Below, one piece after another: positions 1 to 8,443 of a DNA stretch of 64,000 nt (the first letter of the stretch is position 1; each line of letters begins with the position of its first letter). The DNA is taken from positions 1-64,000 of the forward strand of contig QCUM01000004.1 of assembly GCA_003210735.1 (NCBI GenBank), written 5' to 3'. The notes under the pieces were generated by a model. It was not told the DNA's origin, did no database searches, and was given only the letters and a program-made list of their open reading frames with translations. The translations under genes were made by a program, and so were the position numbers. The DNA is from Synechococcus sp. AG-679-D13. Its GTDB lineage: Bacteria > Cyanobacteriota > Cyanobacteriia > PCC-6307 > Cyanobiaceae.

Positions 1-1
1 T

Positions 2-1087
2 TCATGCACAAACCTGACAACCCTGAATCTCCCTGATTCACTGAGCACCATCGGGAAGGAGGCGTTCTATGCCAATTTCTCATTGGAGAGCCTGGTCGTC
101 CCCAATGGGGTGGTGTCCGTCGGTGACTACGCCTTTCAGTACGGCCGCAGCCTGCAATCCGTCCACATCGGTGACGCTGTCACCAGCATCGGGAAGCGGG
201 CTTTCTCAAATGGGTGGGTACTGAGCGACCTGCAACTGGGGGATTCGCTGACGACCATCGGCGAAAAAGCCTTTTATCGCAGCCCACAACTCCGTGAGGT
301 CAGCATCCCTGACTCAGTGATCCGAATCGGTAACGACGCCTTTGCCGGAACCGGAATTACAACTGTGGTGCTGCCGAGCCACTTCTCAGACAATCCACCC
401 ACCGAAGCCTTTGAGCCCGGCACTGTCTTCAACTACAGGCACGAGGAATCCATCGATTCTGGTGAACTCACCAATTCAGGCTGGCAATCGCAGAGCAATT
501 CGGGCCTCTGGACCAAAGAGGCCGATCGACTGGATTCTTCAGAAGCGGCCCAGGCCATCTCCTGGACCATTGCTGATCAGCAGAAGGTCGACACTCTGCA
601 GGGAGGCGACAGTTTGATCGTTGAGGGGGCAAACAGGCCCGCGCTCACCAACGATGGAAGCCTGAAGATGAACCGTGGCAAGGATCGTCTCCGTTTCAGT
701 GTCAACGGCAATGCAACGGCACTGGTCAATGAGGGGACGATCAACATGGGCAAAGGTCGCGATCAGATCGACCTTGTGACGGGATTGCTGGCTGGCGAAG
801 GCACGATCAAGCTTGGTCCAGGCAACGACCTGTTCTCCGGCTTCGGCCAACAGGGAATGGTGAATGGCGGCAAGGGGACTGATCAACTAAGGCTGCCAAC
901 GGGTCGCTACGAGATGCGTCCCGAAGGAAAGCGCTGGCGCATCACCCAAGCTGAACGGACCATGGTGATCCGCAATATCGAGACCATTGGCAGTCAGCAG
1001 ACTCCCGAAGGCAGCCTGCTCAGGATCAAAGACTTGGATCAGCCGACCACCCTCATCATCGATGAAAGCAGCATCAGCTTGACCTGA
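2..1087 (+). CDS. Leucine-rich-repeat (BspA-type) surface or secreted protein with RTX-like tail, 5' truncated
   Basis: The reading frame is open to the left edge of the window, so only the C-terminal 361 residues are seen and the true start lies outside. The first ~140 residues are about six BspA/LRR_5 repeats of ~23 residues, each with a Leu/Val-rich strand, an Ile-Gly pair and an A-F motif (e.g. SIGKRAF, TIGEKAF, RIGNDAF). After a linker, residues ~210-300 carry degenerate Gly-Asp-rich segments (GKGRDQIDL, GPGNDLFSG, GGKGTDQLRL) resembling RTX calcium-binding nonapeptides. Such proteins are usually extracellular and exported by type I secretion; location and function here are inferred. It may be an adhesin-like protein. 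Confidence 0.75.
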   Translation, partial: SCTNLTTLNLPDSLSTIGKEAFYANFSLESLVVPNGVVSVGDYAFQYGRSLQSVHIGDAVTSIGKRAFSNGWVLSDLQLGDSLTTIGEKAFYRSPQLREVSIPDSVIRIGNDAFAGTGITTVVLPSHFSDNPPTEAFEPGTVFNYRHEESIDSGELTNSGWQSQSNSGLWTKEADRLDSSEAAQAISWTIADQQKVDTLQGGDSLIVEGANRPALTNDGSLKMNRGKDRLRFSVNGNATALVNEGTINMGKGRDQIDLVTGLLAGEGTIKLGPGNDLFSGFGQQGMVNGGKGTDQLRLPTGRYEMRPEGKRWRITQAERTMVIRNIETIGSQQTPEGSLLRIKDLDQPTTLIIDESSISLT

Positions 1088-1093
1088 ATCAAC

Positions 1094-1297
1094 CTAGGCC
1101 TCGTCCCATTTCTTCTTGCCATCAAGCAAGTCCATCAGCTCCTGCAGCTTTGCGTTGGTCTCGCGCACGTCTGCAGCATCCGGCATGGTGCTTTCTTCAG
1201 CCACAACGGCGTAGTGGTCGCGGCACATGTTGCGCAGTTCCTGCAGGCGCTTCTTCACGATGGCCTTCTTTTCAGCTGCGGTCGCCACGGAGCGCAC
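1094..1297 (-). CDS. Small conserved-looking hypothetical protein, 67 aa
   Basis: A 67-residue, highly charged, probably helical protein rich in Glu, Lys and Ala, ending in a Lys/Trp/Asp-rich tail (KKKWDEA). The start is a GTG; a second in-frame GTG three codons later is equally possible. There is no signal peptide or membrane segment. It lies tail to tail with the preceding LRR gene, 6 bp away. I do not recognise a family. Codon use and composition look like a real gene. Confidence 0.6.
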   Translation of the reverse strand: MRSVATAAEKKAIVKKRLQELRNMCRDHYAVVAEESTMPDAADVRETNAKLQELMDLLDGKKKWDEA

Positions 1298-1337
1298 GTC
1301 CTAAAAACTGTGAACCATTTTGCTATGCCGCCGGCAA

Positions 1338-1565
1338 TCAGAAGTATTGCCAGGGGCCTGAGTCATCCACATCGTTCGGTGGAGCATGCATGTCGTCCGG
1401 TTCTTCCGTGGTGACACGCCAGGCAGGAACACGGGCATCTCGATAGCCGGGATGCTGAATCAACACTCCCAACGCGGCATCTGTTGTGGCCTGAAAACCA
1501 CCCACCCAGTGGCTGGATTCATTCAGCCCACCCCTGAACCAGACCCAGCAACGCTCCTTTCGCAT
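1338..1565 (-). CDS. Hypothetical protein, 75 aa
   Basis: A 75-residue ORF with an ATG start. The N-terminal half is aromatic-rich (WVWFRGG, SSHWVGGFQ), the C-terminus acidic and proline-rich. No membrane segment or metal motif is visible. It looks like a small soluble cyanobacterial protein, but I cannot assign a family. It is separated from the upstream membrane-protein gene by about 100 bp with nothing recognisable in between. Confidence 0.5.
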   Translation of the reverse strand: MRKERCWVWFRGGLNESSHWVGGFQATTDAALGVLIQHPGYRDARVPAWRVTTEEPDDMHAPPNDVDDSGPWQYF

Positions 1566-1669
1566 GCGCTGATTCTGACGGATTTCTCCCTTGAGTCCGA
1601 CCGAAAAGGCGTTTAGGTTCTTAGAAGATCCAAAAAAGCAAGGGTTTGTCAGAGAACTGGCAAGTAGTG

Positions 1670-1882
1670 ATGCGTTGCATCGCCAGCGCTTTGTTCCTGC
1701 TGGCCCATGGTCTGCTTGTGCTCGAGCACATCACCATCGGCACCGCTCTTCATGGAATTGCCGAGTTGTTCCTGGCTCCCTGGGCGGTGCGACACCGCGC
1801 TTGGGACATCATTGTGATTGGACTGATCTTCTGTGTGTTCGATCTCTGGGGAACACTGCGACTGCTCAACGGCGTGGCCTAA
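1670..1882 (+). CDS. Small integral membrane protein, 70 aa
   Basis: Starting at the ATG at 1670 (MRCIASALF), the protein is about 70 residues with two hydrophobic segments: residues ~4-20 (SALFLLAHGLLVLEH) and ~42-60 (DIIVIGLIFCVFDLWG). A TTG eight codons upstream is also in frame but gives a poor N-terminus. This is probably an inner or thylakoid membrane protein of unknown function. Its 3' end abuts a possible small minus-strand ORF. Confidence 0.6.
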   Translation: MRCIASALFLLAHGLLVLEHITIGTALHGIAELFLAPWAVRHRAWDIIVIGLIFCVFDLWGTLRLLNGVA

Positions 1883-1989
1883 CCCCCCAATCGCTGAATC
1901 CAGAACCCGGCCACCTGCCAGCCGGACCAGAGAAAGATCGCCAGAAAAACCCAGTTCAACCAGGCAGGACGTCGGTCGTTTTCGAACAC
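1879..1989 (-). CDS. Possible very small membrane protein, 36 aa
   Basis: From a GTG at 1989 the frame encodes 36 residues, beginning with Phe-Glu-Asn-Asp-Arg-Arg and continuing into a Trp-rich hydrophobic stretch (NWVFLAIFLWSGWQVAGF) that ends in IQRLGG. The frame is open further upstream without a better start. It overlaps the 3' end of the 86-aa ORF on the same strand and shares 4 bp with the convergent membrane-protein gene. The Trp-rich transmembrane segment looks protein-like rather than random. It could instead be the true C-terminus of the upstream gene after a frameshift. Confidence 0.3.
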   Translation of the reverse strand: MFENDRRPAWLNWVFLAIFLWSGWQVAGFWIQRLGG

Positions 1990-2216
1990 CAGGCAGAGGA
2001 TCGGAAGGAAACACCGGCTCCGCCGGCTCGCTTTAGATCATGCATCCCCTCGAGCTGGTTGTACACCGCGAGTAACTGGCGTCGCAGGTGATCGCTGGAG
2101 GGGAGATCAGAGAGAATTCTCAAGGCATCCTCCAACGAACGTTTGGCCTCGATCAGAACGCGGCAATCGGTACTGCCTGCTTCAACGGTCATCGCATCAT
2201 CGAGCTCTGACTCCAT
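1956..2216 (-). CDS. Hypothetical protein, 86 aa
   Basis: The N-terminal ~60 residues are acidic and helical (start MESELDDAM, then RSLEDALRILSDLPSSDHLRRQL) and look like a real soluble protein. The last ~25 residues (Gly/Ser/Cys-rich) look less natural, and a hydrophobic Trp-rich peptide lies in another frame just below. The 3' end may therefore be mis-framed, or the natural end may be shorter. No family is recognised. Confidence 0.5.
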   Translation of the reverse strand: MESELDDAMTVEAGSTDCRVLIEAKRSLEDALRILSDLPSSDHLRRQLLAVYNQLEGMHDLKRAGGAGVSFRSSAWCSKTTDVLPG

Positions 2217-2306
2217 TCAGCCCTGAGCAGACGTCCGCTGTTGTGTTGGACGTCACCAAGACGCCATTTCTCAGCGAGCATTCAGGTTTTGCTGGATTTG
2301 ATGGCT

Positions 2307-3560
2307 TCAGCCGACCATCCGCCGCAATGCCGGAAGCCGCAGGCTGCTGATCCAGGACAACAACACCAGCAGAGACGACGCCCACAGACAGGCCTGCATG
2401 CCTTGGATCTCCGATCGTCCCAGCATGAAAACCGCGCCGGACAGCAAGGTCCCTGCAAGACGACCTGCGGCATTGGCCATGTAATAGAACCCCACATCGA
2501 GGCTCACGCTCTGGGCATCGGTGTAGGCCAGCACCATGTAAGAGTGAATGGATGAGTTCATGGCAAACACCAGCCCGAAGGCGGCAAGGCCTGCGGTGAT
2601 GGCAACCGCCACATCAACCTCCCGCCAAAGCGCCATTGCGATCAGGGCAGGGATCGCCGTGAGCAGAGCGCTCCAGAACTGAACGGCGGACACTCCAGGA
2701 GACGTTGTCTGCCCCCAGAGTCTGCGCAAGCCGGGTGCTGAGCCCTGAACGATGCCGTAACCGATCACCCAGAGACCGAGAAAGCCACCGATTTCCCAGA
2801 AGCTCCAACCCAACGCGGCCTCCAGAAACACCGGCAAGGCGACAACGAACCAGACATCGCGTGCTCCAAACAGAAAGAAGCGCGCCAGAGACAGCACATT
2901 GATGCCCTGGGATTTGGATAACAGGGAGGCAATCGCCGGTTTCGACGTCATCTTTCCGATCTCGCCCGGCAGCACCAGCGTCAGCAGAAAGGCCAGAGCG
3001 AGGCCACCCGCCATCCAGCCCACCGCAGCGTTGAAGCCAAAAGCGGTGAGCAGCACTCCCCCGAGGAAGAAGCCAACGCCTTTGAGGGCGTTCTTGGACC
3101 CCGTCAGGATCGCCACCCATTTGAACAGCTGCTTCTGCCCCTGCTGCTGATCATCAGGCGTTTCAGGCACCACCGTTTTGATGGCGCTCTTGGCACTCAT
3201 CTTGTTGAGGTCTTTGGCGATGCCACTGATCGCCTGTGCCGCCATCACGTAAACCACGCTGAACAGCTTCGGCCAACCTGCCGCGACGGGAATCAGCATC
3301 AGCAGCGCAAGGATCTGCAGCAGCGTGCCCACCCAGAGGGTGAGCCGAAGCCCGTAGCGGGCACCGATCCAACCGCCGTACAGGTTGGTGACCACCCCGA
3401 AGAACTCGTAAAAGAGAAACAGAAGGGCGATCTCGAGGGTGGTGTAGCCGAGCTGGTGGAAATGGAACACCACCAGCATCCGCAGGGCACCGTCGGTGAG
3501 GGTGAAGGCCCAGTAGTTGGCGGTGACGATGCCGTACTGCTGGAGAGCTGAAAGCTTCAT
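2307..3560 (-). CDS. arsJ: ArsJ-type organoarsenical efflux MFS transporter
   Basis: A 417-residue major-facilitator protein with about 12 hydrophobic segments spread over the full length. Identity rests on overall sequence character and context: its ATG overlaps by 4 bp the stop codon of a glyceraldehyde-3-phosphate dehydrogenase, the hallmark gapdh-arsJ pair. In that known pathway GAPDH forms 1-arseno-3-phosphoglycerate from arsenate and glyceraldehyde-3-phosphate, and ArsJ exports it across the cytoplasmic membrane. The pair lies immediately downstream of pstS on the same strand, so phosphate-stress-linked expression is likely but inferred. Length is normal and no lesion is seen. Confidence 0.88.
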   Translation of the reverse strand: MKLSALQQYGIVTANYWAFTLTDGALRMLVVFHFHQLGYTTLEIALLFLFYEFFGVVTNLYGGWIGARYGLRLTLWVGTLLQILALLMLIPVAAGWPKLFSVVYVMAAQAISGIAKDLNKMSAKSAIKTVVPETPDDQQQGQKQLFKWVAILTGSKNALKGVGFFLGGVLLTAFGFNAAVGWMAGGLALAFLLTLVLPGEIGKMTSKPAIASLLSKSQGINVLSLARFFLFGARDVWFVVALPVFLEAALGWSFWEIGGFLGLWVIGYGIVQGSAPGLRRLWGQTTSPGVSAVQFWSALLTAIPALIAMALWREVDVAVAITAGLAAFGLVFAMNSSIHSYMVLAYTDAQSVSLDVGFYYMANAAGRLAGTLLSGAVFMLGRSEIQGMQACLWASSLLVLLSWISSLRLPALRRMVG

Positions 3561-4579
3561 CCCTCGAGTCTGACCACGTGGCAGACCAGATCAGCCATGC
3601 GGCAGCTGTAGCCCCATTCGTTGTCGTACCAGGCGAACACCTTCAGCTGGGTGCCATCCACCACCATCGTCGACAACGCATCGACGATCGAACTGCGATT
3701 GTCGTTGGTGTAGTCGCAGGACACCAACGGGCGTTCCTCGTAGCCAAGGATTCCCTGCAGCGGCCCATCCGCCGCGGCCTTGAAGGCAGCATTCACCTGC
3801 TGCACCGTGACGCTTTGTTTGAGCTCAAACACCGCATCGGTGAGCGATCCATTCAGCAATGGCACCCTCACGGCATGACCGTTGAGCTTGCCCTTCAGCT
3901 CGGGGAAGATCATGGCAATCGCCTTGGCTGAACCCGTGGTCGTGGGAATCAGAGACGTGAGGCCGGAGCGGGCCCGACGCAGATCGCTTTTGAAGGAATC
4001 GATCGGCACCTGGGTGTTGGTGATGTCGTGAATGGTGGTGATCAGGCCGTGCTCGATGCCGAAGTTTTCGTGCACCACCTTCACCACCGGCGCCAGGCAG
4101 TTGGTGGTGCAGGAGGCGGCTGTGATCAGCTTGTGCCGCGCCGGTTCATAGAGCTGCTGATTGATGCCGTAAACGATATTGAGCGCTTCCTCACCGGCGA
4201 CGACGCCCTTGACAGGGCAAGCCACCACCACACGCTTCAAGCCAACCTGATCGAAGTAGGGGTTGAGGGTCTCCGGTGTCTTGATCGTGCCGCTGGCCTC
4301 CAGCACCATCTCCACACCGCGTTCACCCCAGGGCACGACGGCGGGATCCTTCTCCGAGGACCAGGTCAGAGCGGAACCCTCCACGCTGAAGCCAACGGAG
4401 CTGCTGGCGATGTTCCGATCCCAGCGACCGTGGACAGAATCGAATTCGAGCAGATGCGCTGCCGTCGCAGCATCACCGGCGGGATCATTGACGTGCACCA
4501 GTTCGATCCCGGGGCGCCCCCAAAGGGCCCGAAAAACCAAACGCCCGATCCGACCAAACCCATTAATCCCAATCTTCAT
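3557..4579 (-). CDS. gap: Glyceraldehyde-3-phosphate dehydrogenase, ArsJ-associated
   Basis: A 340-residue full-length GAPDH. The N-terminal dinucleotide fold begins with [10 protein letters not shown]. The catalytic cysteine sits in ASCTTNC (Cys157), the catalytic histidine in TTIHDIT, and the C-terminal signature is [10 protein letters not shown]. It forms a 4-bp-overlap operon with arsJ, so its likely job is arsenolysis (making 1-arseno-3-phosphoglycerate) rather than the main Calvin-cycle GAPDH, which cyanobacteria normally encode elsewhere. The phosphate-binding gene pstS is 98 bp upstream on the same strand. The enzyme call is firm; the arsenate role is from context. Confidence 0.9.
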   Translation of the reverse strand: MKIGINGFGRIGRLVFRALWGRPGIELVHVNDPAGDAATAAHLLEFDSVHGRWDRNIASSSVGFSVEGSALTWSSEKDPAVVPWGERGVEMVLEASGTIKTPETLNPYFDQVGLKRVVVACPVKGVVAGEEALNIVYGINQQLYEPARHKLITAASCTTNCLAPVVKVVHENFGIEHGLITTIHDITNTQVPIDSFKSDLRRARSGLTSLIPTTTGSAKAIAMIFPELKGKLNGHAVRVPLLNGSLTDAVFELKQSVTVQQVNAAFKAAADGPLQGILGYEERPLVSCDYTNDNRSSIVDALSTMVVDGTQLKVFAWYDNEWGYSCRMADLVCHVVRLEG

Positions 4580-4677
4580 AACAACATTCTGATCCGAGAA
4601 AAAGGGGGATTTAGATCCACCCTTCTTCTTGGCTTTTAAGGTTTTTTAGTTAGTTAAATCGAACGATACGGCTCTAA

Positions 4678-5685
4678 TTACTTCCCGATCTTGTTCACAG
4701 CGGCCTTTGATTTGGCCAGGATGTCACCCTTCAGAGGAACAAAGCCCAGGGACGGAGCTTTGTTCTGCGCCGCACCGCTGAGCATGTAGTTGAAGGCTTC
4801 CTTCACCACAGCAGCATTAGCGCCGTTACCGGTCTTGTAGGCCAGAACCCAGGTCAGCGTTGCAATGGGATAAGCACCCTTTGCGGTGGGGTTGGGGTTC
4901 TTGCCAGCCAGATTCTTATCGAGACTGATGCCGTTCAGGGCAGTTGCACCTGCTGCCACGGAAGGCTTGAGAAATTCACCAGACAGGTTCTGCAAAGCAG
5001 CGGCTTTGACGTTGCCCCTGATGTACGACTGATTGACGTAACCGACGGCTCCGACACGGTTCTGAATCACACCAGCAACACCGGAGTTGCCTTTGGCGCC
5101 CACGCCAGCAGGCCACTTGACGGACTTACCAGTACCCAGGGTCCAGGTCTTGGAGAAGGCCTGCATGGAATTGGTGAAGGCCTTGGTGGTGCCGGAGCCG
5201 TCAGAACGATGCACCCAGGTGAGAGTGCCGGCTTGGCAGCCCAGCTCCTTCCAATTCTTGATCATGCCCATGGCGACCTTGACGGCCTGCTCCTGGGTGA
5301 GTTTCAGGTTGCAGCCGGGCTTGTTGTAGCCGAAGGCGATGGTGCCACCGACCATGGGGATCTGGACCACACCACGGCCGACCTTGGCCATGTCCTTCTT
5401 CTTCATCGGATCATCCGATGCGCCGAAGTTCACGGTCTGGTCGATGAAGGCTTTACGGCCGGAACCGGAACCTACCGCCTGATAGTTGACCTGTGGGCCA
5501 CCAGATTTCGCCAAGTCAGCGAACCAGCGTTGGTAAATCTTGGCCGGGAAGGACGCTCCTGCGCCATTCAGCCTTTCGGCAGCTGAAGCAGGTATTCCAA
5601 CCACAAGGGCCAGGGCGGAGGAAAGCAGGAGAGCTTTTTGTGCAGTGCGAATCACAACCGGAAAGAGAAGGCTGTTGCACTTCAC
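4678..5685 (-). CDS. pstS: Phosphate ABC transporter substrate-binding protein PstS
   Basis: A 335-residue periplasmic phosphate-binding protein. The N-terminus is a signal peptide of about 35 residues (hydrophobic core ALLLSSALALVVGIP, cleavage near ASAAE). It is followed by family motifs: GAGASFPAKIYQRW at the mature N-terminus, the phosphate-binding GSGSGRKAF, a second ligand segment RSDGSGTT, and GNSGVAG. It delivers phosphate to the PstCAB importer, whose genes are not in this window. A Pho-box-like array lies just upstream and a Crp-family regulator gene (disrupted) precedes it. The gap-arsJ pair follows 98 bp downstream and may be co-transcribed. Confidence 0.95.
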   Translation of the reverse strand: MKCNSLLFPVVIRTAQKALLLSSALALVVGIPASAAERLNGAGASFPAKIYQRWFADLAKSGGPQVNYQAVGSGSGRKAFIDQTVNFGASDDPMKKKDMAKVGRGVVQIPMVGGTIAFGYNKPGCNLKLTQEQAVKVAMGMIKNWKELGCQAGTLTWVHRSDGSGTTKAFTNSMQAFSKTWTLGTGKSVKWPAGVGAKGNSGVAGVIQNRVGAVGYVNQSYIRGNVKAAALQNLSGEFLKPSVAAGATALNGISLDKNLAGKNPNPTAKGAYPIATLTWVLAYKTGNGANAAVVKEAFNYMLSGAAQNKAPSLGFVPLKGDILAKSKAAVNKIGK

Positions 5686-5720
5686 AAATAGTTGATGAAC
5701 ATGGCGAATGTCGTTATGCG

Positions 5721-5762
5721 GCGCTTAAAGAGAATTAAGCTTTGAATAAGAGTGCGTTAAAG
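5721..5762 (-). promoter_or_regulatory. Pho-box-like repeat array upstream of pstS
   Basis: Read on the minus strand, this stretch holds CTTTAACG, TCTTATTC, GCTTAATT and TTTAAGCG as consecutive octamers separated by 3-bp spacers, an 11-bp period. Cyanobacterial PhoB/SphR boxes are tandem CTTAACCT-like octamers with 3-bp spacers. The array ends about 35 bp before the pstS start codon, a fitting place for an activator site. The match is imperfect in each octamer; the phasing is the stronger evidence. Confidence 0.55.
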
Positions 5763-5784
5763 TAGTCAAATAAATCTCCTTGAC

Positions 5785-6496
5785 TTAACTCTTATTCCGA
5801 GAAAGATGTGTCAGAACAACATGACGCTGGGCATCAAACTTCAACCAGCCCTCTTCACGAAGCAAGCCAAGAACTCGCGAAACCGTGACACGGGTGGTGC
5901 TCAAGGCACTGGCAATGTCCTGATGGGTGAGGCGCAGGTTCAAGCGAAGGCCGTCCTCGCAGGGCATCCCATAGTCCTGGGCCATTAGCTCGATAAATCC
6001 CCTGACGCGATCCTCGATGCGACGAAGACCCAGCAGGGCCAAAAGCTGTTCTGCCTGGCGGTAGCGAGCCCCGATGGCATTCATCATCGCCATCGAGAGT
6101 TCAGGTGATTGCTGGATTTCACCCAGACTCCAGACAGAGCAGATCGCAATCCGTTGAGGTGATTGCCTCATAGGCCTCCACATCACTCAAGCACTCACCA
6201 AACGGTTGATTGGGGCCAGCCAGACCCAGCAGGAGCTCATCCCCAGGCTCCGTGACCGCACCCAATTTGACCAGACCTCTTACGACCACCCAAACGCTCT
6301 GCTTCAGCAAAGGCACCACGCCGCCTGCGGGGAGATGAACAACGGATTTGTTCTGGTAGTTGAGCTCCAACAAGTCGCGGAAGTTGGAACTTGATCCGGC
6401 ATGACTGGAAAACGTCGAAACCATGGAGATGTGCCGTGAACACAGGCCGACTGTATGGAACACAACATCCTTTTCAGGAAAAGAGGATGTGAACAT
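5785..6496 (-). pseudogene. ptrA: PtrA-like Crp/Fnr-family regulator, split by a +1 frameshift
   Basis: Two overlapping frames together make one ~236-residue Crp/Fnr regulator. The upstream frame (6496-6119) encodes the cyclic-nucleotide-binding-like domain, to TDCDLLCLESG then stop. The downstream frame (to 5785) encodes the dimer helix and the winged-helix domain (LTHQDIASALSTTRVTVSRV). Removing one base of the CC doublet at about 6130-6131 joins them as DLLCLSLGEIQQSP, a natural transition. Marine Synechococcus carry PtrA, a Crp-family regulator of the phosphate-stress response; position next to pstS fits that. Either the gene is inactivated or this is a sequencing error. ptrA is assigned by context, so another Crp-family regulator is possible. 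Confidence 0.75.
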
Positions 6497-6659
6497 CCAA
6501 TTAAGAGTTGGCTAAGGTTCAATCAACGTGGAATTTGCTGTTTATTCACAGCAAAAAGTGGGAGAAAAAGAGTTCTGTCCACGCAGACCCCCTCACGGAC
6601 CGGCGAAGGCTTTGTTTGCCTCTCCTTCAGCCCCTAATGCAATTCCTCAGACTTAGTGG

Positions 6660-6698
6660 GGACAGACGTGGACAGGAGACTGGACAGTCCGTGGACAG
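6660..6698. promoter_or_regulatory. Phased GGACAG direct repeats upstream of a methyltransferase gene
   Basis: The hexamer GGACAG occurs four times, beginning at 6660, 6670, 6682 and 6693. The spacings are 10, 12 and 11 bp, close to one helical turn. Three of the four are preceded by T, and two by GT. The array ends about 50 bp before the methyltransferase start and lies in the intergenic region shared with the divergent Crp-family gene. It could be a cooperative protein-binding array; no known operator is recognised. Confidence 0.35.
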
Positions 6699-6746
6699 CA
6701 GATGCTGTCAATGCCATCACGGTGCTATTCCACGCCCGAACTGACG

Positions 6747-7364
6747 ATGGACCAACGACTTTTTTTTCCAGCGACGGAACGCAATCGCGGCCCTATCGGA
6801 GATCTGCTCAGCCAGCTCTTGCCTGCCTCAGGGGCCGTGCTGGAACTGGCCAGCGGCAGTGGTGAACATGCCGTCTGTTTTCAGCAGCGATTCCCATACC
6901 TGGTCTGGCAGGCCAGCGATCCGGATCCGGACCATCGCGCCAGCATCGACGCCTGGATCCGCCATCAAGGCCTGAGCGGTGTCATGCCAGCAGCCCTCAA
7001 TCTTGATGTTGAGGAACGCCCCTGGCCCCTAAGCCAAACCATCCGGGAGTCCCTGAAGGCTGTGGTTTGCACCAACCTGCTCCACATCAGTCCTTCCGAC
7101 TGCACCAGTGCGGTGCTCGAGGAATCAGCCCTACTGCTACCCACCGGGTCTCGCTTGATCATCTACGGCCCTTTCCTGCGAAATGGCCAGCACACCAGTG
7201 CCAGCAATGAAGCGTTCGATGCCAGCCTGCGGCAGCGCAATCCTGCCTGGGGAGTGAGGGATCTGGCCTGGATCGACGAGCTGTTGCTGCCTCTGCCCTT
7301 GAAACGGATTGGTTGCCACACCATGCCCGCCAACAACCTCACCCTGGTGATCGAACGGTTTTGA
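6747..7364 (+). CDS. DUF938-family SAM-dependent methyltransferase-like protein
   Basis: The start at ATG 6747 (MDQRLFFPATERN) gives 205 residues, the usual length and N-terminus of DUF938 proteins. A TTG/ATG-poor extension upstream is unlikely. A Rossmann-type SAM-binding loop appears as VLELASGSGEHA near residue 32, with a following acidic strand QASDPDPD. Later family motifs are NLLHISP and YGPFLRNGQHTSASNEAFD. Substrate unknown; it acts in the cytosol. It is transcribed away from the Crp-family gene, with phased repeats in between, and is followed 56 bp later by mscS on the same strand. Confidence 0.8.
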   Translation: MDQRLFFPATERNRGPIGDLLSQLLPASGAVLELASGSGEHAVCFQQRFPYLVWQASDPDPDHRASIDAWIRHQGLSGVMPAALNLDVEERPWPLSQTIRESLKAVVCTNLLHISPSDCTSAVLEESALLLPTGSRLIIYGPFLRNGQHTSASNEAFDASLRQRNPAWGVRDLAWIDELLLPLPLKRIGCHTMPANNLTLVIERF

Positions 7365-7420
7365 CCATTGCCGCGACTGGCGGTTGATCGCACAATCGAG
7401 CGACCGCAACAGGCGCAACA

Positions 7421-8443
7421 GTGAGTGTTGACACCCTTTTGATCAAGCTGGTTGTGGGCTTGGGAATCACCCTGGCCACAACGGTCGTATTCCGCAGGAT
7501 TCTTCCCCGTTTCACCCGGCGAACATCGAGTGAATTCGACGATTTCACGCTTCGAGCCCTCAGCGATGCGGTCATTCCTTTCGGACTCGTCATCACGCTG
7601 CTGATCGTCAAGACCAATCTCGGTCTACCCAATGATGTGGCGAGGGCTTACGACGTCGTCCTGCGGATCGTGGGATCGATTGTCCTCATCCGCTTGATCA
7701 ACCGCATCGGTATTCGCTTTCTTCAAAGTGTTGCCAGGCGAAGCGACAGCGACCTCGAACAACTGTTCAAAAACATCCAGCCCCTCATACGGGCAGTCAT
7801 CTGGATTGTGGGTGCTCTGGTGTTGTTCCAAAGCCTCGGTGTGCAACTGGCAGCGATCTGGGCCCTCTTGAGCGCTGGCGGCATCGGCGTAGGCCTTGCG
7901 CTCAAAGAGCCCGCCCAGGAGCTGTTTGCCTATCTGATGATTCTGCTGGACAAGCCGTTCACGGTTGGCCAGTTCATCAATGTTGGTTCCACATTCGCCA
8001 CGGTTGAAAAAATCGGTGTGCGCTCCACCCATCTGCGCAGCCTGCGAGGCGAGGCGGTGGTGATGAACAACTCCGCTCTCACACACACCACTCTTCTGAA
8101 CTTTCACGACATGGAGAGGCGGCGGATGATCTATTCGCTCGGCGTTACTTACTCCACCAGCGTGGAGCAGATGAAGGCGATTCCATCATGGGTGGAGCAG
8201 ATCATTGAAGTGATCCCAAACACCAGTTTTGATCGCTGCCATTTCACGGAGTTCGGCGATTCCAGCCTCAATCTCGAGCTCGTTTATTACATCGAAACCC
8301 GCGACTACACCACAGCTCTCACCGCTCAACAGGCGGTGAATCTCGGAATCATGGAGTGCTTTGCCAGGGAGGGGATTGAATTTGCCTTCCCCAGTCGCAC
8401 TCTCTATCTGGAGGGTGATTCACTCGCGGGCAAGCTCTCCTGA
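7421..8443 (+). CDS. MscS-family mechanosensitive channel
   Basis: A 340-residue small-conductance mechanosensitive channel. Four hydrophobic segments span the first ~175 residues. The pore-lining helix is the Ala/Gly-rich AAIWALLSAGGIGVGLALKE, followed by the MscS beta-domain (FTVGQFINVGS...EKIGVRSTHLRS) and the NNS motif (VVMNNSALTH). The C-terminal alpha/beta domain is complete. It opens on membrane tension to release solutes during hypo-osmotic shock. The start is an in-frame GTG at 7421. Its last 40 bp overlap the convergent zinc-ribbon membrane-protein gene. Confidence 0.9.
   Translation: MSVDTLLIKLVVGLGITLATTVVFRRILPRFTRRTSSEFDDFTLRALSDAVIPFGLVITLLIVKTNLGLPNDVARAYDVVLRIVGSIVLIRLINRIGIRFLQSVARRSDSDLEQLFKNIQPLIRAVIWIVGALVLFQSLGVQLAAIWALLSAGGIGVGLALKEPAQELFAYLMILLDKPFTVGQFINVGSTFATVEKIGVRSTHLRSLRGEAVVMNNSALTHTTLLNFHDMERRRMIYSLGVTYSTSVEQMKAIPSWVEQIIEVIPNTSFDRCHFTEFGDSSLNLELVYYIETRDYTTALTAQQAVNLGIMECFAREGIEFAFPSRTLYLEGDSLAGKLS

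Noticed and set aside
4580-4677. Second Pho box upstream of the gap-arsJ pair
   Set aside because: TTTAAC and CTTAA motifs occur but at 9-bp spacing, not the 11-bp period expected.
5785-6496. Programmed ribosomal frameshifting to explain the split ptrA
   Set aside because: No slippery heptamer or downstream pseudoknot-like element is apparent at the junction. A plain indel explains it.
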